6,181 bases of DNA from Thermoproteota archaeon (GCA_030055545.1 JASFYK010000055.1:1-6181), one strand, 5' to 3'. Shown: positions 1 through 5,829, counted from the first letter of the stretch. Program-made: numbers and translations. Notes: generated from the letters alone by a model not told the origin.

Positions 1-317
1 CCATTGCAGGAAGACAGATTGGGCCAATAACTCCGGAGGTTGCGCTGATCTTGCCTGAGGTGGAGCTCGTGGAATACGTATGCCCCGGGACTGAAGAGCT
101 TGGAAAACTCGTCGGCAGCAGGATAACGGACAAGCGCGCGCTCATCCTTCAGAATCATGGCGTCGTATCGGTGGGGCGCGATCTGCTTGATGCGTTAACA
201 ACGATCGAGGTTCTAGAGGGGGGGGCAATCACCACATTTGTCGCTTCACTTATGGGGGGAGTAAAGGTTATCCCAGAGGAAGAGGTTGAACTGATTAAGA
301 GGGTTTACAAGAGGTAG
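1..317 (+). CDS. Class II aldolase/adducin-family protein, C-terminal part (5' end outside window)
   Basis: The frame is open from base 3 to the TAG at 315-317, giving 104 visible residues; the N-terminal half and the start lie off the left edge. An internal TTG at 51 is not a likely start, because the residues before it (I-A-G-R-Q-I-G-P-I-T-P-E-V-A-L) already fit the family. Visible hallmarks are the P-G-T-E-E-L-G stretch and the Q-N-H-G-V-V-S-V-G segment at bases 150-176. In this family (FucA-type L-fuculose-phosphate aldolase and relatives) the His of N-H-G is the third metal ligand; the earlier H-x-H pair and the catalytic Glu would be in the missing part. Such enzymes cleave or form sugar phosphates with a bound divalent metal. 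The substrate cannot be told from this fragment. An eight-G run at 218-225 stays in frame. The gene ends six bases before serS and probably shares its transcript. Confidence 0.85.
   Translation, partial: IAGRQIGPITPEVALILPEVELVEYVCPGTEELGKLVGSRITDKRALILQNHGVVSVGRDLLDALTTIEVLEGGAITTFVASLMGGVKVIPEEEVELIKRVYKR
311..315 (+). promoter_or_regulatory. Ribosome-binding site of serS, overlapping the aldolase stop
   Basis: GAGGT lies eight bases before the serS ATG at 324 and runs into the TAG stop of the aldolase gene at 315. Ribosomes finishing the aldolase would pass over it, so the two genes are probably translationally coupled on one transcript. Confidence 0.65.
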
Positions 318-323
318 ATACTC

Positions 324-1610
324 ATGCTAGACATCAGGGTGATCAGGGAAAATCCGGATGCAGTCCGGTCGAACCTTGCCAGGAGGAACGATCAAGAGGT
401 GCTAAAACTGTACGATGAGCTCCTTGTTGCCGACAGGGAGTGGAGGAGGCTCTTCACAGAGGTCGGCAACCTCCGCGCCATGAGGAACAGGGTGACCGAG
501 GAAATAGCCCGGATGAAGAAGCAGGGGGTAGATGCCTCAGACAAGATAAGGGAAGCAGAGGAGATCCCGAAGAGGATAAGGGCTCTGGAAATCGAGATGG
601 AGGCGCATAGGAGTAGGATGGATGAGATCCTGATGAGGCTTCCGAACACTATGGACGACTCAGTCCCCTACGGCAAGGACGATACAGAGAATGTAGTTGT
701 AAGGAGCTGGGGCAAGCAGCGTGAGATGGCATTTACGCCTAAAGATCACATAGATCTAGCGATGCAGCTAGATCTGGTCGATCTAGAGAGGGCAGCCAAG
801 GTTGCAGGGGCCAGGTTCTATTACCTCAAAAACGATCTTGTCAGGCTCAACTATGCATTGATAAGGTATGGCCTAGACTTCCTCGTTGGCAAAGGGTTCA
901 CCCCGTACCAGCCGCCATACATGATGAAGAGGAAAGTGCTAGAGGGGGCAGTATCGCTTTCTGACTTCGAGGACACGATCTACAAGGTAGAGGGGGAAGA
1001 TCTGTACCTGATCGCAACTTCTGAGCATGCCCTTTTGGGTCTACATTCTGACGAGATACTAGACGGTAAGAGCCTGCCGCTACGTTACTGTGGCGTGAGC
1101 CCGTGCTTCAGGAAAGAGGCAGGCGCGCACGGCAGGGACACTAAAGGAATCTTCAGGGTTCACCAGTTCGAGAAGGTCGAGCAATTCATCTTCAGCAGGC
1201 CCGAAGACTCTGCATTAGAGCATGAACTCCTTATAAAGAACGCAGAGGAGTTTTTCCAGAGCCTCGGCATACCATACAGGGTTGTGAACGTTTGCAGCGG
1301 CGACCTTGGAACTGTGGCTGCAAAGAAGTATGACCTAGAGGCTTGGCTCCCCGGTCAGGGGAAGTACAGGGAGGAGGTCTCGTGCAGCAACTGCACCTCT
1401 TACCAAGCAGTAAGGGCCAACATAAGGTACAGGGATAGGCCTAATGAGCCGACAAAATACGTGCACACGCTTAACAGCACGCTGGTAGCGACAGAAAGGA
1501 CACTCGTTGCGATCTTGGAGAATTACCAGAATTCAGATGGGTCAGTAGACATCCCTGATGTCTTGGTGCCATACATGCAAAATAAGACGAAGATCACACC
1601 CAAGGACTAA
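324..1610 (+). CDS. serS: Seryl-tRNA synthetase (class II, common non-methanogen-specific type)
   Basis: This cytoplasmic enzyme charges tRNA-Ser with serine using ATP. The 428 residues match the usual family length. It opens with the typical M-L-D-I-R-V-I-R-E-N-P start, followed by a long charged helical arm (about residues 28-104) that in this family forms the coiled coil gripping the long variable arm of tRNA-Ser. The catalytic core follows. A D-F-E-D-T-I-Y-K-V-E stretch (214-223) leads to the serine-binding T-S-E loop (232-234). Motif 2 runs from C261-F-R-K-E-A-G to about residue 286 and includes G-R-D-T-K-G. The S-C-S-N-C-T segment is at 353-358, and motif 3 runs from about 383 to 402, ending E-R-T-L-V-A-I-L-E-N-Y-Q. 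The N-S-T-L-V-A-T form of motif 3 is archaeal in style, whereas bacteria usually have N-G-S-G. This is not the rare methanogen-type SerRS. The ATG at 324 has a good ribosome-binding site. The TAA stop overlaps the stop of the converging HAD gene. Confidence 0.97.
   Translation: MLDIRVIRENPDAVRSNLARRNDQEVLKLYDELLVADREWRRLFTEVGNLRAMRNRVTEEIARMKKQGVDASDKIREAEEIPKRIRALEIEMEAHRSRMDEILMRLPNTMDDSVPYGKDDTENVVVRSWGKQREMAFTPKDHIDLAMQLDLVDLERAAKVAGARFYYLKNDLVRLNYALIRYGLDFLVGKGFTPYQPPYMMKRKVLEGAVSLSDFEDTIYKVEGEDLYLIATSEHALLGLHSDEILDGKSLPLRYCGVSPCFRKEAGAHGRDTKGIFRVHQFEKVEQFIFSRPEDSALEHELLIKNAEEFFQSLGIPYRVVNVCSGDLGTVAAKKYDLEAWLPGQGKYREEVSCSNCTSYQAVRANIRYRDRPNEPTKYVHTLNSTLVATERTLVAILENYQNSDGSVDIPDVLVPYMQNKTKITPKD
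752..775. repeat. Perfect 9-base inverted repeat inside serS
   Basis: Arms AGATCTAGC (752-760) and GCTAGATCT (767-775) are exact reverse complements around a six-base spacer, and a third GATCTAG copy follows at 781-787. The stretch codes for I-D-L-A-M-Q-L-D-L-V-D-L-E, so repeated Asp-Leu codons may account for it. It could form a small hairpin in the mRNA; no function is known to me. Confidence 0.5.
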
Positions 1611-2290
1611 AGCGAGTCTATGAGGCAAGGGATATCCTGCAAAGACGAAGCTATCACATCGGCACCGCTCTCCCTGAGAGCATCATTGAAGATTCCGATG
1701 GCAAGAGCTATAGTCTTCGCCCCAGCGGCCTTTCCAGCCTCGATATCAGTAGGCATGTCACCCACCATCACCGCCTGCGCTGGACTAATCCCCATCTTCC
1801 TGAGGGCAAATATGATCGGGTCGGGGTGGGGTTTCCCCCTGTTTACAAGATCCCTTGAAACGACTATCTCAAAATACTCATCGATTGAATGGCGTTTCAG
1901 CACGTAAACAGCTTCCTTGGCGCTCCGAGTAGTGACTATGCCCATCACGATGCCTCTCCTCTTGAGATCCTCCAAGACTTGTTTTGCGCCTGGGAAAAGC
2001 GGGGAGTTCAAGAAGACCTCTTTGAGCGAGCGGTACGCGAATAACATCATAACTGCCCTTTTGTGAGGGGGCATCCCGAGAAAACGCCCAAGCCTCCACA
2101 GGAGCCGGAAACCGTCGAAAGGAGAACTTCCTTGGAGGAGGATCTTCCTCAAGTTCTCTACGACGTACTTCTTCTTTGTCTCAGCAGTCCTGATCCCCAA
2201 GTTTTCGAGAACCCTGACGAGTATCCGTTCCATCGGGATGATGCAATCAATGAGTGTGCCGTCCAGATCGAAGAGGACTGCGGATATCAC
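1607..2290 (-). CDS. HAD-superfamily hydrolase, phosphoglycolate phosphatase/PpaX-like
   Basis: This is a soluble phosphatase of 227 residues with all four HAD motifs. Motif I is F-D-L-D-G-T (D8 is the nucleophile, D10 the acid/base), motif II is I-V-T-T-R (T120 or T121), motif III is K153 in G-K-P-H-P-D-P, and motif IV is V-G-D-M-P-T-D (D178 and D182, magnesium ligands). The region between motifs I and II (about 15-95) is a helical cap of the C1 type, as in Gph, PpaX and beta-phosphoglucomutase relatives. The substrate cannot be read from the sequence; candidates are phosphoglycolate, pyrophosphate, or a damaged or sugar phosphate. The GTG start at 2290 is supported by GGTGG six bases upstream and by motif I beginning at residue 6. 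The stop TAG (1607-1609 read on -) overlaps the TAA of serS, so the two converging genes share four bases. Confidence 0.93.
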   Translation of the reverse strand: MISAVLFDLDGTLIDCIIPMERILVRVLENLGIRTAETKKKYVVENLRKILLQGSSPFDGFRLLWRLGRFLGMPPHKRAVMMLFAYRSLKEVFLNSPLFPGAKQVLEDLKRRGIVMGIVTTRSAKEAVYVLKRHSIDEYFEIVVSRDLVNRGKPHPDPIIFALRKMGISPAQAVMVGDMPTDIEAGKAAGAKTIALAIGIFNDALRESGADVIASSLQDIPCLIDSL

Positions 2291-2296
2291 TGCCAG

Positions 2297-2335
2297 CCAC
2301 CGTAGTGAATATCCTCTTTTTGGATGCTATAATTG
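2297..2335 (-). promoter_or_regulatory. Putative promoter and ribosome-binding site of the HAD gene
   Basis: Read on the minus strand, an AT-rich CAATTATAG-like box at about 2326-2335 lies roughly 40 bases before the GTG start, so transcription would begin near 2305. GGTGG at 2301-2297 then precedes the start by six bases. This is by inspection only; the TATA-like box is not a strong match. Confidence 0.35.
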
Positions 2336-2384
2336 CTTTTGCTTAACTGGAAGTGTCTCAATCAGGGATGGGACAGGGATGAAT

Positions 2385-2471
2385 TATTTTAAGCACGCAT
2401 TAGGAATTGAAAAGTGCAATTTATGGAGCTAAAAAAGTATATCAACACCAAAGGCTAGACTTTCATTGGGG
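2385..2471 (+). promoter_or_regulatory. Putative promoter region of the DUF2111-like gene
   Basis: Two TATA-like boxes are visible: TTATTTTAAG near 2385-2394 and AGTATATC at 2436-2443. The second would place a transcript start near 2463-2470, just before a GGGG (2468-2471) that lies ten bases before the TTG at 2482. No strong Shine-Dalgarno is present. The rest of the 2291-2481 spacer holds no gene I can support. Confidence 0.35.
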
Positions 2472-2481
2472 CTATCGGATT

Positions 2482-2835
2482 TTGAAGATCACCAAGAACG
2501 CAACCCCAGAGGATCTTGAGATCCTAGGTTTGGCGGTGCACGAGCTGACCAACGGCATGCCGGTGACCGCCAGGTCAAAGGAGAGGAAGGGGATCAGGAT
2601 CGAGAACGGCAAGGTAATTGACCGTGACTATACAGGACCCGTCTTGGAAGAGGTGTTGGAAAAGGGGGAAACGGTGAGGAAGGTACCTGCAACTGGAGTC
2701 TATAAGGGCCTGCCAGTCGTGGTAGTCCCCCTCAAGGAGAACGGTGAGACCGTGGCTGCAATCGGCGTAGTCGATGTCACTTTCGGGGTCTATAGCGAGA
2801 TCAACATTATCGGGCGGAGGAGGCCTTTGAAGTAG
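2482..2835 (+). CDS. DUF2111 (COG4029-like) archaeal protein of unknown function
   Basis: From memory of the family this resembles DUF2111, small proteins known mainly from methanogens and without an assigned function. Visible landmarks are L-A-V-H-E-L-T-N-G, P-V-T-A-R-S-K-E-R-K-G, Y-T-G-P-V-L-E-E-V-L, Y-K-G-L-P-V-V-V-V-P-L and A-A-I-G-V-V-D-V-T. The alternating strands, ending in a P-x-x-x-x-G-x-x-x-A-A-I-G strand pair, recall small Cache/PAS-like ligand-binding domains; this is inference. There is no signal peptide or membrane segment, so it should be cytoplasmic. The frame stays open upstream to a TTG at 2407, but the residues before 2482 do not look like the family. Starting at TTG 2482 gives 117 residues beginning M-K-I-T-K-N-A-T-P-E-D, so I prefer it; no ATG or GTG is available in this part of the frame. 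Its 3' end overlaps the converging transporter gene by 29 bases. Confidence 0.75.
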   Translation: MKITKNATPEDLEILGLAVHELTNGMPVTARSKERKGIRIENGKVIDRDYTGPVLEEVLEKGETVRKVPATGVYKGLPVVVVPLKENGETVAAIGVVDVTFGVYSEINIIGRRRPLK

Positions 2836-3436
2836 AACCCAACCCTTGCCCACGCCTAGAGAAACCGCTCGAGAATATTATGAACCACCCCAAAGCCAGA
2901 TCAATCAATCCCTGAGTAGTGTTCATTACAGAAACAAAACCTATGAAGCCCCAAATCGACCCGAAGAACATTGTATTTATAACTTCCTCAATTGGCATCG
3001 ACATGAAGAGCGGGATCGCCCAATAGTAATTCATAGCTGCTGCGACCAAGCAACGAAAGGCTATCGCGGCGACAGAGGCGAGCAGGAGGATCGTCAACGG
3101 AAATACCTTAGGACCGTCGCCTTTTGCCCATTTTTTCGCAAAGATGCCCAATACAGTTATCATTGCGATTGTCGAAAAGAACTTCATTGTAGCTCCTACG
3201 AAGTTTGCGAAGCCGAAGACTGTGAGTACCATATACATGCCGATTGCAGTTACCAACGAATACCTTGTGCCCAATAGGAAAAATGCAAGGACAACTGGCA
3301 GAGCTACAAAGTCGATCGACATGCCCCAAGGCACTCTTAAGGGGAGAGCTCTGTTTATCAGTTCAAAGACAGCCACTAGTGCAACCATGAGTGAGACGAC
3401 GGAAACTTTGTAAGCCCTAGACTCAACCCTACTCAT
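2807..3436 (-). CDS. ECF transporter S component, probably for riboflavin or another vitamin
   Basis: This is a hydrophobic protein of 209 residues with about six membrane segments (roughly 8-27, 40-56, 59-77, 83-101, 111-135, 157-190) and a short polar tail. Size and layout match S components, the membrane subunits that bind a vitamin and dock onto the shared EcfT/EcfA1/EcfA2 energising module. The stretch M-N-Y-Y-W-A-I-P-L-F (residues 135-144) resembles the N-Y-x-x-x-x-P segment I recall from RibU riboflavin binders, so riboflavin is the leading guess. Energising subunits are not nearby, as is common for group II ECF systems where several S components share one module. The start is uncertain: ATG at 3436 is used here, and an in-frame GTG at 3445 would add three residues; neither has a clear Shine-Dalgarno. 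The gene overlaps DUF2111 tail to tail. Confidence 0.75.
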   Translation of the reverse strand: MSRVESRAYKVSVVSLMVALVAVFELINRALPLRVPWGMSIDFVALPVVLAFFLLGTRYSLVTAIGMYMVLTVFGFANFVGATMKFFSTIAMITVLGIFAKKWAKGDGPKVFPLTILLLASVAAIAFRCLVAAAMNYYWAIPLFMSMPIEEVINTMFFGSIWGFIGFVSVMNTTQGLIDLALGWFIIFSSGFSRRGQGLGSTSKASSAR

Positions 3437-3475
3437 ACTGACCACGCCTGTGAGATAAAGGCTCCTAGAATTTAA

Positions 3476-3498
3476 GAGTATCTACTCAAAAAAGAGTA
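3476..3498. repeat. Cluster of three GAGTA half-sites (operator-like inverted repeats)
   Basis: GAGTA (3476-3480), TACTC (3483-3487) and GAGTA (3494-3498) form two perfect inverted repeats sharing the middle half-site, with spacers of two bases (TC) and six bases (AAAAAA). The cluster sits within the likely promoter of the transporter gene, which suggests a repressor or activator site. I do not recognise the regulator; an archaeal vitamin-responsive factor would be logical. Confidence 0.4.
3488..3493 (-). terminator. Possible T-run terminator after the 4Fe-4S gene
   Basis: Six T residues on the minus strand lie about 20 bases past the TGA stop at 3513. Archaeal RNA polymerase can stop at T-runs, so this may separate the iron-sulfur gene from the transporter gene. 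The flanking GAGTA repeats could instead be purely regulatory. Confidence 0.3.
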
Positions 3499-3512
3499 TA
3501 AAAGATCTTGGG

Positions 3513-4244
3513 TCAGCGGAGCTTTTTCCCGATCGGACAGACCTTTATGCACATGCCGCACACAGTCACGGCAAAATCTCCAATCCCAGGCTTTTTCGAT
3601 AGGAGTTCTTTCATCGTATTCAACCTGGCGGAGCACTTCTTCGGATCGAGGATTTCCTCCCGGGTTGCGGGCCTCGTCTTGAATTCACTGTATGAAAGGG
3701 CCTTCGATGGACATGAGAGGACGCATAAACGGCAGTCGCCGCACCTGTTTTCCATGGGGTGCCCAGCATCGAGATCGAGATCGGTGAGCACCGTTCCTAA
3801 GCGCACTCTGGGCCCAAAGTCAGGTGTCACAAGGAGGTTGTTCCGACCTATCCAACCCATCCCTGCTGCAAGAGCAAAGGCTTTGTGGGAGACATGTCCC
3901 AGCTCGTTAACCGCATCGACTTTCATGCTAGAAGGGACTGCCAGCGACTCCCCTCCATAGGAAGAGATAGTCGACGCAACCCGCACCCCTATGATGTCCA
4001 GCAACTGGTTTGCAGTCTTGTAGGCCCATGCATAAACCCTGCCAGGGTCGGACTCGGTTATCATTTCGAAGACCAGCCCAGGTAGGGACACAGCGTAAGA
4101 GATGGCAGAACTGAAACCGTCTAGCCTCAGCCCATCGTAGGATGGGAGACCCTCGAGCTGCTTTAGGTCGGCAATTCCAACTAATGAGGCTCCTGCGTCT
4201 AATGCAGAATGGGTGATTCTTTTGGTAAGTTCGCTTTTTTCCAA
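3513..4244 (-). CDS. QueG-like 4Fe-4S double-cluster protein (short archaeal form)
   Basis: The 243 residues resemble the N-terminal and iron-sulfur parts of epoxyqueuosine reductase, a cobalamin/4Fe-4S enzyme related to reductive dehalogenases. The N-terminal part has A-G-A-S-L-V-G-I-A-D-L (17-27). M-K-V-D110 lies shortly before G-M-G-W-I-G-R-N-N-L-L (128-138), G-P-R-V-R-L-G and L-T-D-L, matching the order V-D...G-W-I-G-K-N-T-L-L of QueG, where that Asp is the proton donor. Two clusters can be assigned: C168-x2-C171-x2-C174-x3-C178-P, and C204 with C229-x2-C232-x3-C236-P. The protein stops right after the second cluster, so it lacks the C-terminal HEAT-like tRNA-binding repeats of full QueG (about 380 residues). 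Archaea generally make archaeosine, not queuosine, so the QueG reaction is unlikely; a redox role with another substrate is inferred. The TTG start is supported by GGTGAGG, with six bases between GGTGA and the start. Confidence 0.85.
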   Translation of the reverse strand: MEKSELTKRITHSALDAGASLVGIADLKQLEGLPSYDGLRLDGFSSAISYAVSLPGLVFEMITESDPGRVYAWAYKTANQLLDIIGVRVASTISSYGGESLAVPSSMKVDAVNELGHVSHKAFALAAGMGWIGRNNLLVTPDFGPRVRLGTVLTDLDLDAGHPMENRCGDCRLCVLSCPSKALSYSEFKTRPATREEILDPKKCSARLNTMKELLSKKPGIGDFAVTVCGMCIKVCPIGKKLR

Positions 4245-4248
4245 AAAA

Positions 4249-4287
4249 CCTCACCACAAAAAAGATTGCGTTTAACCCTTTTTAAGC
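4249..4287 (-). promoter_or_regulatory. Promoter and ribosome-binding site of the QueG-like gene
   Basis: On the minus strand GCTTAAAAAG (4287-4278) looks like an archaeal TATA box and predicts a start near 4255. GGTGAGG (4255-4249) matches the archaeal anti-Shine-Dalgarno and decides the TTG start at 4244. Confidence 0.5.
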
Positions 4288-4316
4288 TTCGGGCGACAGG
4301 TAATAATCCCATGATC

Positions 4317-4360
4317 AAAATATTGAAATCTACCTAGAAGAAGATCTAATTTTAGGGGTG
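4317..4360 (+). promoter_or_regulatory. Promoter and ribosome-binding site of the Hsp20 gene
   Basis: AAAATATT (4317-4324) is a plausible TATA box with a predicted start near 4346. GGGGTG (4355-4360) is a Shine-Dalgarno-like site ten bases before the ATG at 4371. The divergent spacer of 126 bases serves this gene and the QueG-like gene. I could not identify a heat-shock regulator site in it. Confidence 0.45.
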
Positions 4361-4370
4361 TTTTACGGAA

Positions 4371-4979
4371 ATGTCATGGGATGAATGGTACAGGAAGAGG
4401 TTCCTGCCGTTCTTCAGCAGCGACTTCCCTACGAGGTTCAGAGACCTGGATGAATGGATAAAGGAAATGGAAGCGCAGATGGAGAGGATGTTCAGAGAAT
4501 TCGAGGGGAGGGTCCCCGAGAAGCTCGTGAGGGAGAGGCGGCTTCCGGAAGGCGGAGTAATTAAGGAGATGGGTCCATTCGTCTACGGCTTTTCGGTCAC
4601 ATTTGGCCCAGACAGGAAGCCTGTGATTACAGAGTTTGGTAATATGAAGCCATCAGGGAGAGCGCCGTGGGAGCCCGCATTTAGCCTAAAGGAAGAGAGA
4701 GAGCCCCTTGTTGACATAATAGAGGGCGAGAACGATGTAAGGGTAGTGGCAGAACTGCCGGGAGTGGAGAAAGAGGACATAAAGCTCTACGCCACTGAAA
4801 ATACCATAACAATCGATGTATCCGGCAAGGAGCGGAGCTACTACAAAGAGCTGGAGTTACCGGTCGAGGTCGATCCCAGCAATTCAAAGTCTAATTACAA
4901 GAACGGGATTCTTGAGGTGATCCTCGTCAAGAAGAAAGAGAGCAAGAAACCGAAAGGCGAATCGATCCCGATCGAGTGA
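4371..4979 (+). CDS. Hsp20/alpha-crystallin small heat-shock protein
   Basis: This is an ATP-independent cytoplasmic chaperone that binds unfolding proteins as large oligomers. The 202 residues are longer than common archaeal Hsp20 (about 150) because of an extended N-terminal region. Residues 1-50 are rich in Trp, Phe and charged residues (M-S-W-D-E-W-Y-R-K-R at the start, then a helix around 26-45). Residues 60-100 hold a G-P-F-V-Y-G-F-S-V-T-F-G-P and F-G-N-M-K-P segment that I recall from other archaeal members. The alpha-crystallin domain spans about 110-187, with A-E-L-P-G-V (127-132) and Y-K-N-G-I-L-E-V (176-183), the latter being the usual G-x-L hallmark. The C-terminal I-P-I (199-201) is the I-x-I motif that docks onto a neighbouring subunit. 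The ATG start has GGGGTG upstream. It appears to be transcribed alone and is followed by a T-run. Confidence 0.95.
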   Translation: MSWDEWYRKRFLPFFSSDFPTRFRDLDEWIKEMEAQMERMFREFEGRVPEKLVRERRLPEGGVIKEMGPFVYGFSVTFGPDRKPVITEFGNMKPSGRAPWEPAFSLKEEREPLVDIIEGENDVRVVAELPGVEKEDIKLYATENTITIDVSGKERSYYKELELPVEVDPSNSKSNYKNGILEVILVKKKESKKPKGESIPIE

Positions 4980-5001
4980 CTGTTCAATTTTAATGGATCC
5001 C

Positions 5002-5007
5002 TTTTTT
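5002..5007 (+). terminator. T-run terminator after the Hsp20 gene
   Basis: Six T residues lie 23 bases past the TGA stop, preceded by AATTTTAAT. This fits archaeal intrinsic termination at T-rich tracts. The rest of the 4980-5065 spacer shows nothing else I can support. Confidence 0.4.
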
Positions 5008-5065
5008 AGGTAGTCTAACGACGAACCCAGAGGAATACCGCCTTCCTGAATATGGATGAGTTAGC

Positions 5066-5812
5066 TTATAATTTCATCATGTTTTTGAACCTTAGAGCGT
5101 CCTCGCCCATGCTCATGTTGTTAAACATGACATAGATCTTTTTCGATTCAGGATATGTAGAAATGATCGATGTAAGCCTCGAAAGATCCGCATCTGTGTA
5201 TTTGTATTTGTAGCTAGTTTCGCCATCACTTATCCCATGAAGCCTAAAATAGACCGTCTCTGATTCAAAGGCAGGAAGTCTCCTGAAAGGATCGACGATG
5301 TGGACAAGAGACAGGCGCTCACAAATTCTACCAATCTCATCGGGGCGTCGGTTCCAGTCCCCCCTGGGTTCCCATCCCAGAGTTAGTGAGGATCTTTCGA
5401 TTTTTGAAAGGAAAGCAATCATGTCTGACTTGGTCTTCTCGCTACAGCTGAAGCTTGGGGGTGTTTGTATGACCACTAACCGGCTGTCGAGCAGACGACA
5501 TTCGCCCAAAATGAGGTCCCATGCCCTGAAATTCTCGGGTGTCGGCCGCAGATAACCCAAACCGCAAGGATCGCCCAATTCAGGAATCTTACCTGCCTTC
5601 TTCCAAGTGGGACTCGAGATCGGGTGTGTTATTGCTTGCCAAGCCTTGACCACGAACTCGAATCCTGCTGGCGCCTCCTTCCTATACTTCTCCAAGGTCT
5701 CTGAGGAAACGTTTCTGTAAAATGTGTTCTGCAGTTCAATTGCGTTGAATTCCCTGAAATAGGTGCTTCTTCCCCCTTTCATCCCCCATCCACACTTTCC
5801 AATTTTTAACAA
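5066..5812 (-). CDS. DUF72 family protein (TIM-barrel fold, function unknown)
   Basis: This resembles the DUF72/YecE family, predicted TIM-barrel proteins of uncertain function. Counting from the TTG at 5812 (248 residues), the landmarks are K-I-G-K-C-G-W (3-9), A-I-E-L-Q-N-T-F-Y (24-32), F-E-F-V-V-K-A-W-Q-A-I-T-H-P (51-64), Q-T-P-P-S-F (116-121), W-E-P-R-G (147-151), H-I-V-D-P-F (171-176), Y-F-R-L-H-G (188-193) and Y-V-M-F-N-N (227-232). The usual stretch between the first G-W and the F-x-x-x-E-x-x-x-T-F-Y segment is short here: the common W-x-x-x-F-Y-P loop seems missing. A TTG at 5830 would add six residues but runs through GGGAGGA, which is better read as the ribosome-binding site for the 5812 start. 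There is no signal peptide. It diverges from the thiamine-binding gene. Confidence 0.88.
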   Translation of the reverse strand: MLKIGKCGWGMKGGRSTYFREFNAIELQNTFYRNVSSETLEKYRKEAPAGFEFVVKAWQAITHPISSPTWKKAGKIPELGDPCGLGYLRPTPENFRAWDLILGECRLLDSRLVVIQTPPSFSCSEKTKSDMIAFLSKIERSSLTLGWEPRGDWNRRPDEIGRICERLSLVHIVDPFRRLPAFESETVYFRLHGISDGETSYKYKYTDADLSRLTSIISTYPESKKIYVMFNNMSMGEDALRFKNMMKL

Positions 5813-5821
5813 AGAAGGGCG

Positions 5822-5828
5822 TCCTCCC
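5822..5828 (-). promoter_or_regulatory. Ribosome-binding site deciding the DUF72 start
   Basis: On the minus strand GGGAGGA lies nine bases before TTG 5812. It is inside the coding region if the earlier TTG at 5830 is used, so it argues for the shorter protein, whose sequence then opens directly with the family's first strand. Confidence 0.55.
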
Positions 5829-5829
5829 A

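Larger units (their letters stand above)
3469..3503 (-). promoter_or_regulatory. Promoter region of the ECF S-component gene
   Basis: On the minus strand there are two TATA-like boxes: TTTTATAC at 3503-3496 and CTTAAATT at 3476-3469. The first predicts a start near 3473 and the second near 3446, the latter giving a very short leader before either candidate start codon. The repeat cluster at 3476-3498 lies exactly between the boxes. Confidence 0.45.

Noticed and set aside
218..225. Eight-G run in the aldolase gene as a possible frameshift error
   Set aside because: The frame remains family-like on both sides of the run (N-H-G before, normal C-terminal helix after), so no indel is needed.
315..317. 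TAG stops (aldolase, HAD, DUF2111-like) as pyrrolysine codons
   Set aside because: All three proteins end where expected, and nothing in the window points to pyrrolysine genes.
2063..2432. Plus-strand frames across the HAD gene start and spacer
   Set aside because: They are antisense to a well-supported HAD gene, have no family-like sequence, and overlap one another.
2423..2458. Eleven-codon ATG frame upstream of the DUF2111-like gene, possibly a leader peptide
   Set aside because: No ribosome-binding site, no runs of a single amino acid, and the likely promoter box at 2436-2443 lies inside it; best explained by chance.
2846..3277. 143-codon plus-strand frame opposite the ECF S-component gene
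   Set aside because: Its Cys/His/Tyr-rich product is what the complement of hydrophobic membrane codons gives; the minus-strand protein has a clear membrane layout.
3508..3960. 150-codon plus-strand frame opposite the QueG-like gene
   Set aside because: The minus strand carries conserved cysteine motifs; this frame has none and no ribosome-binding site.
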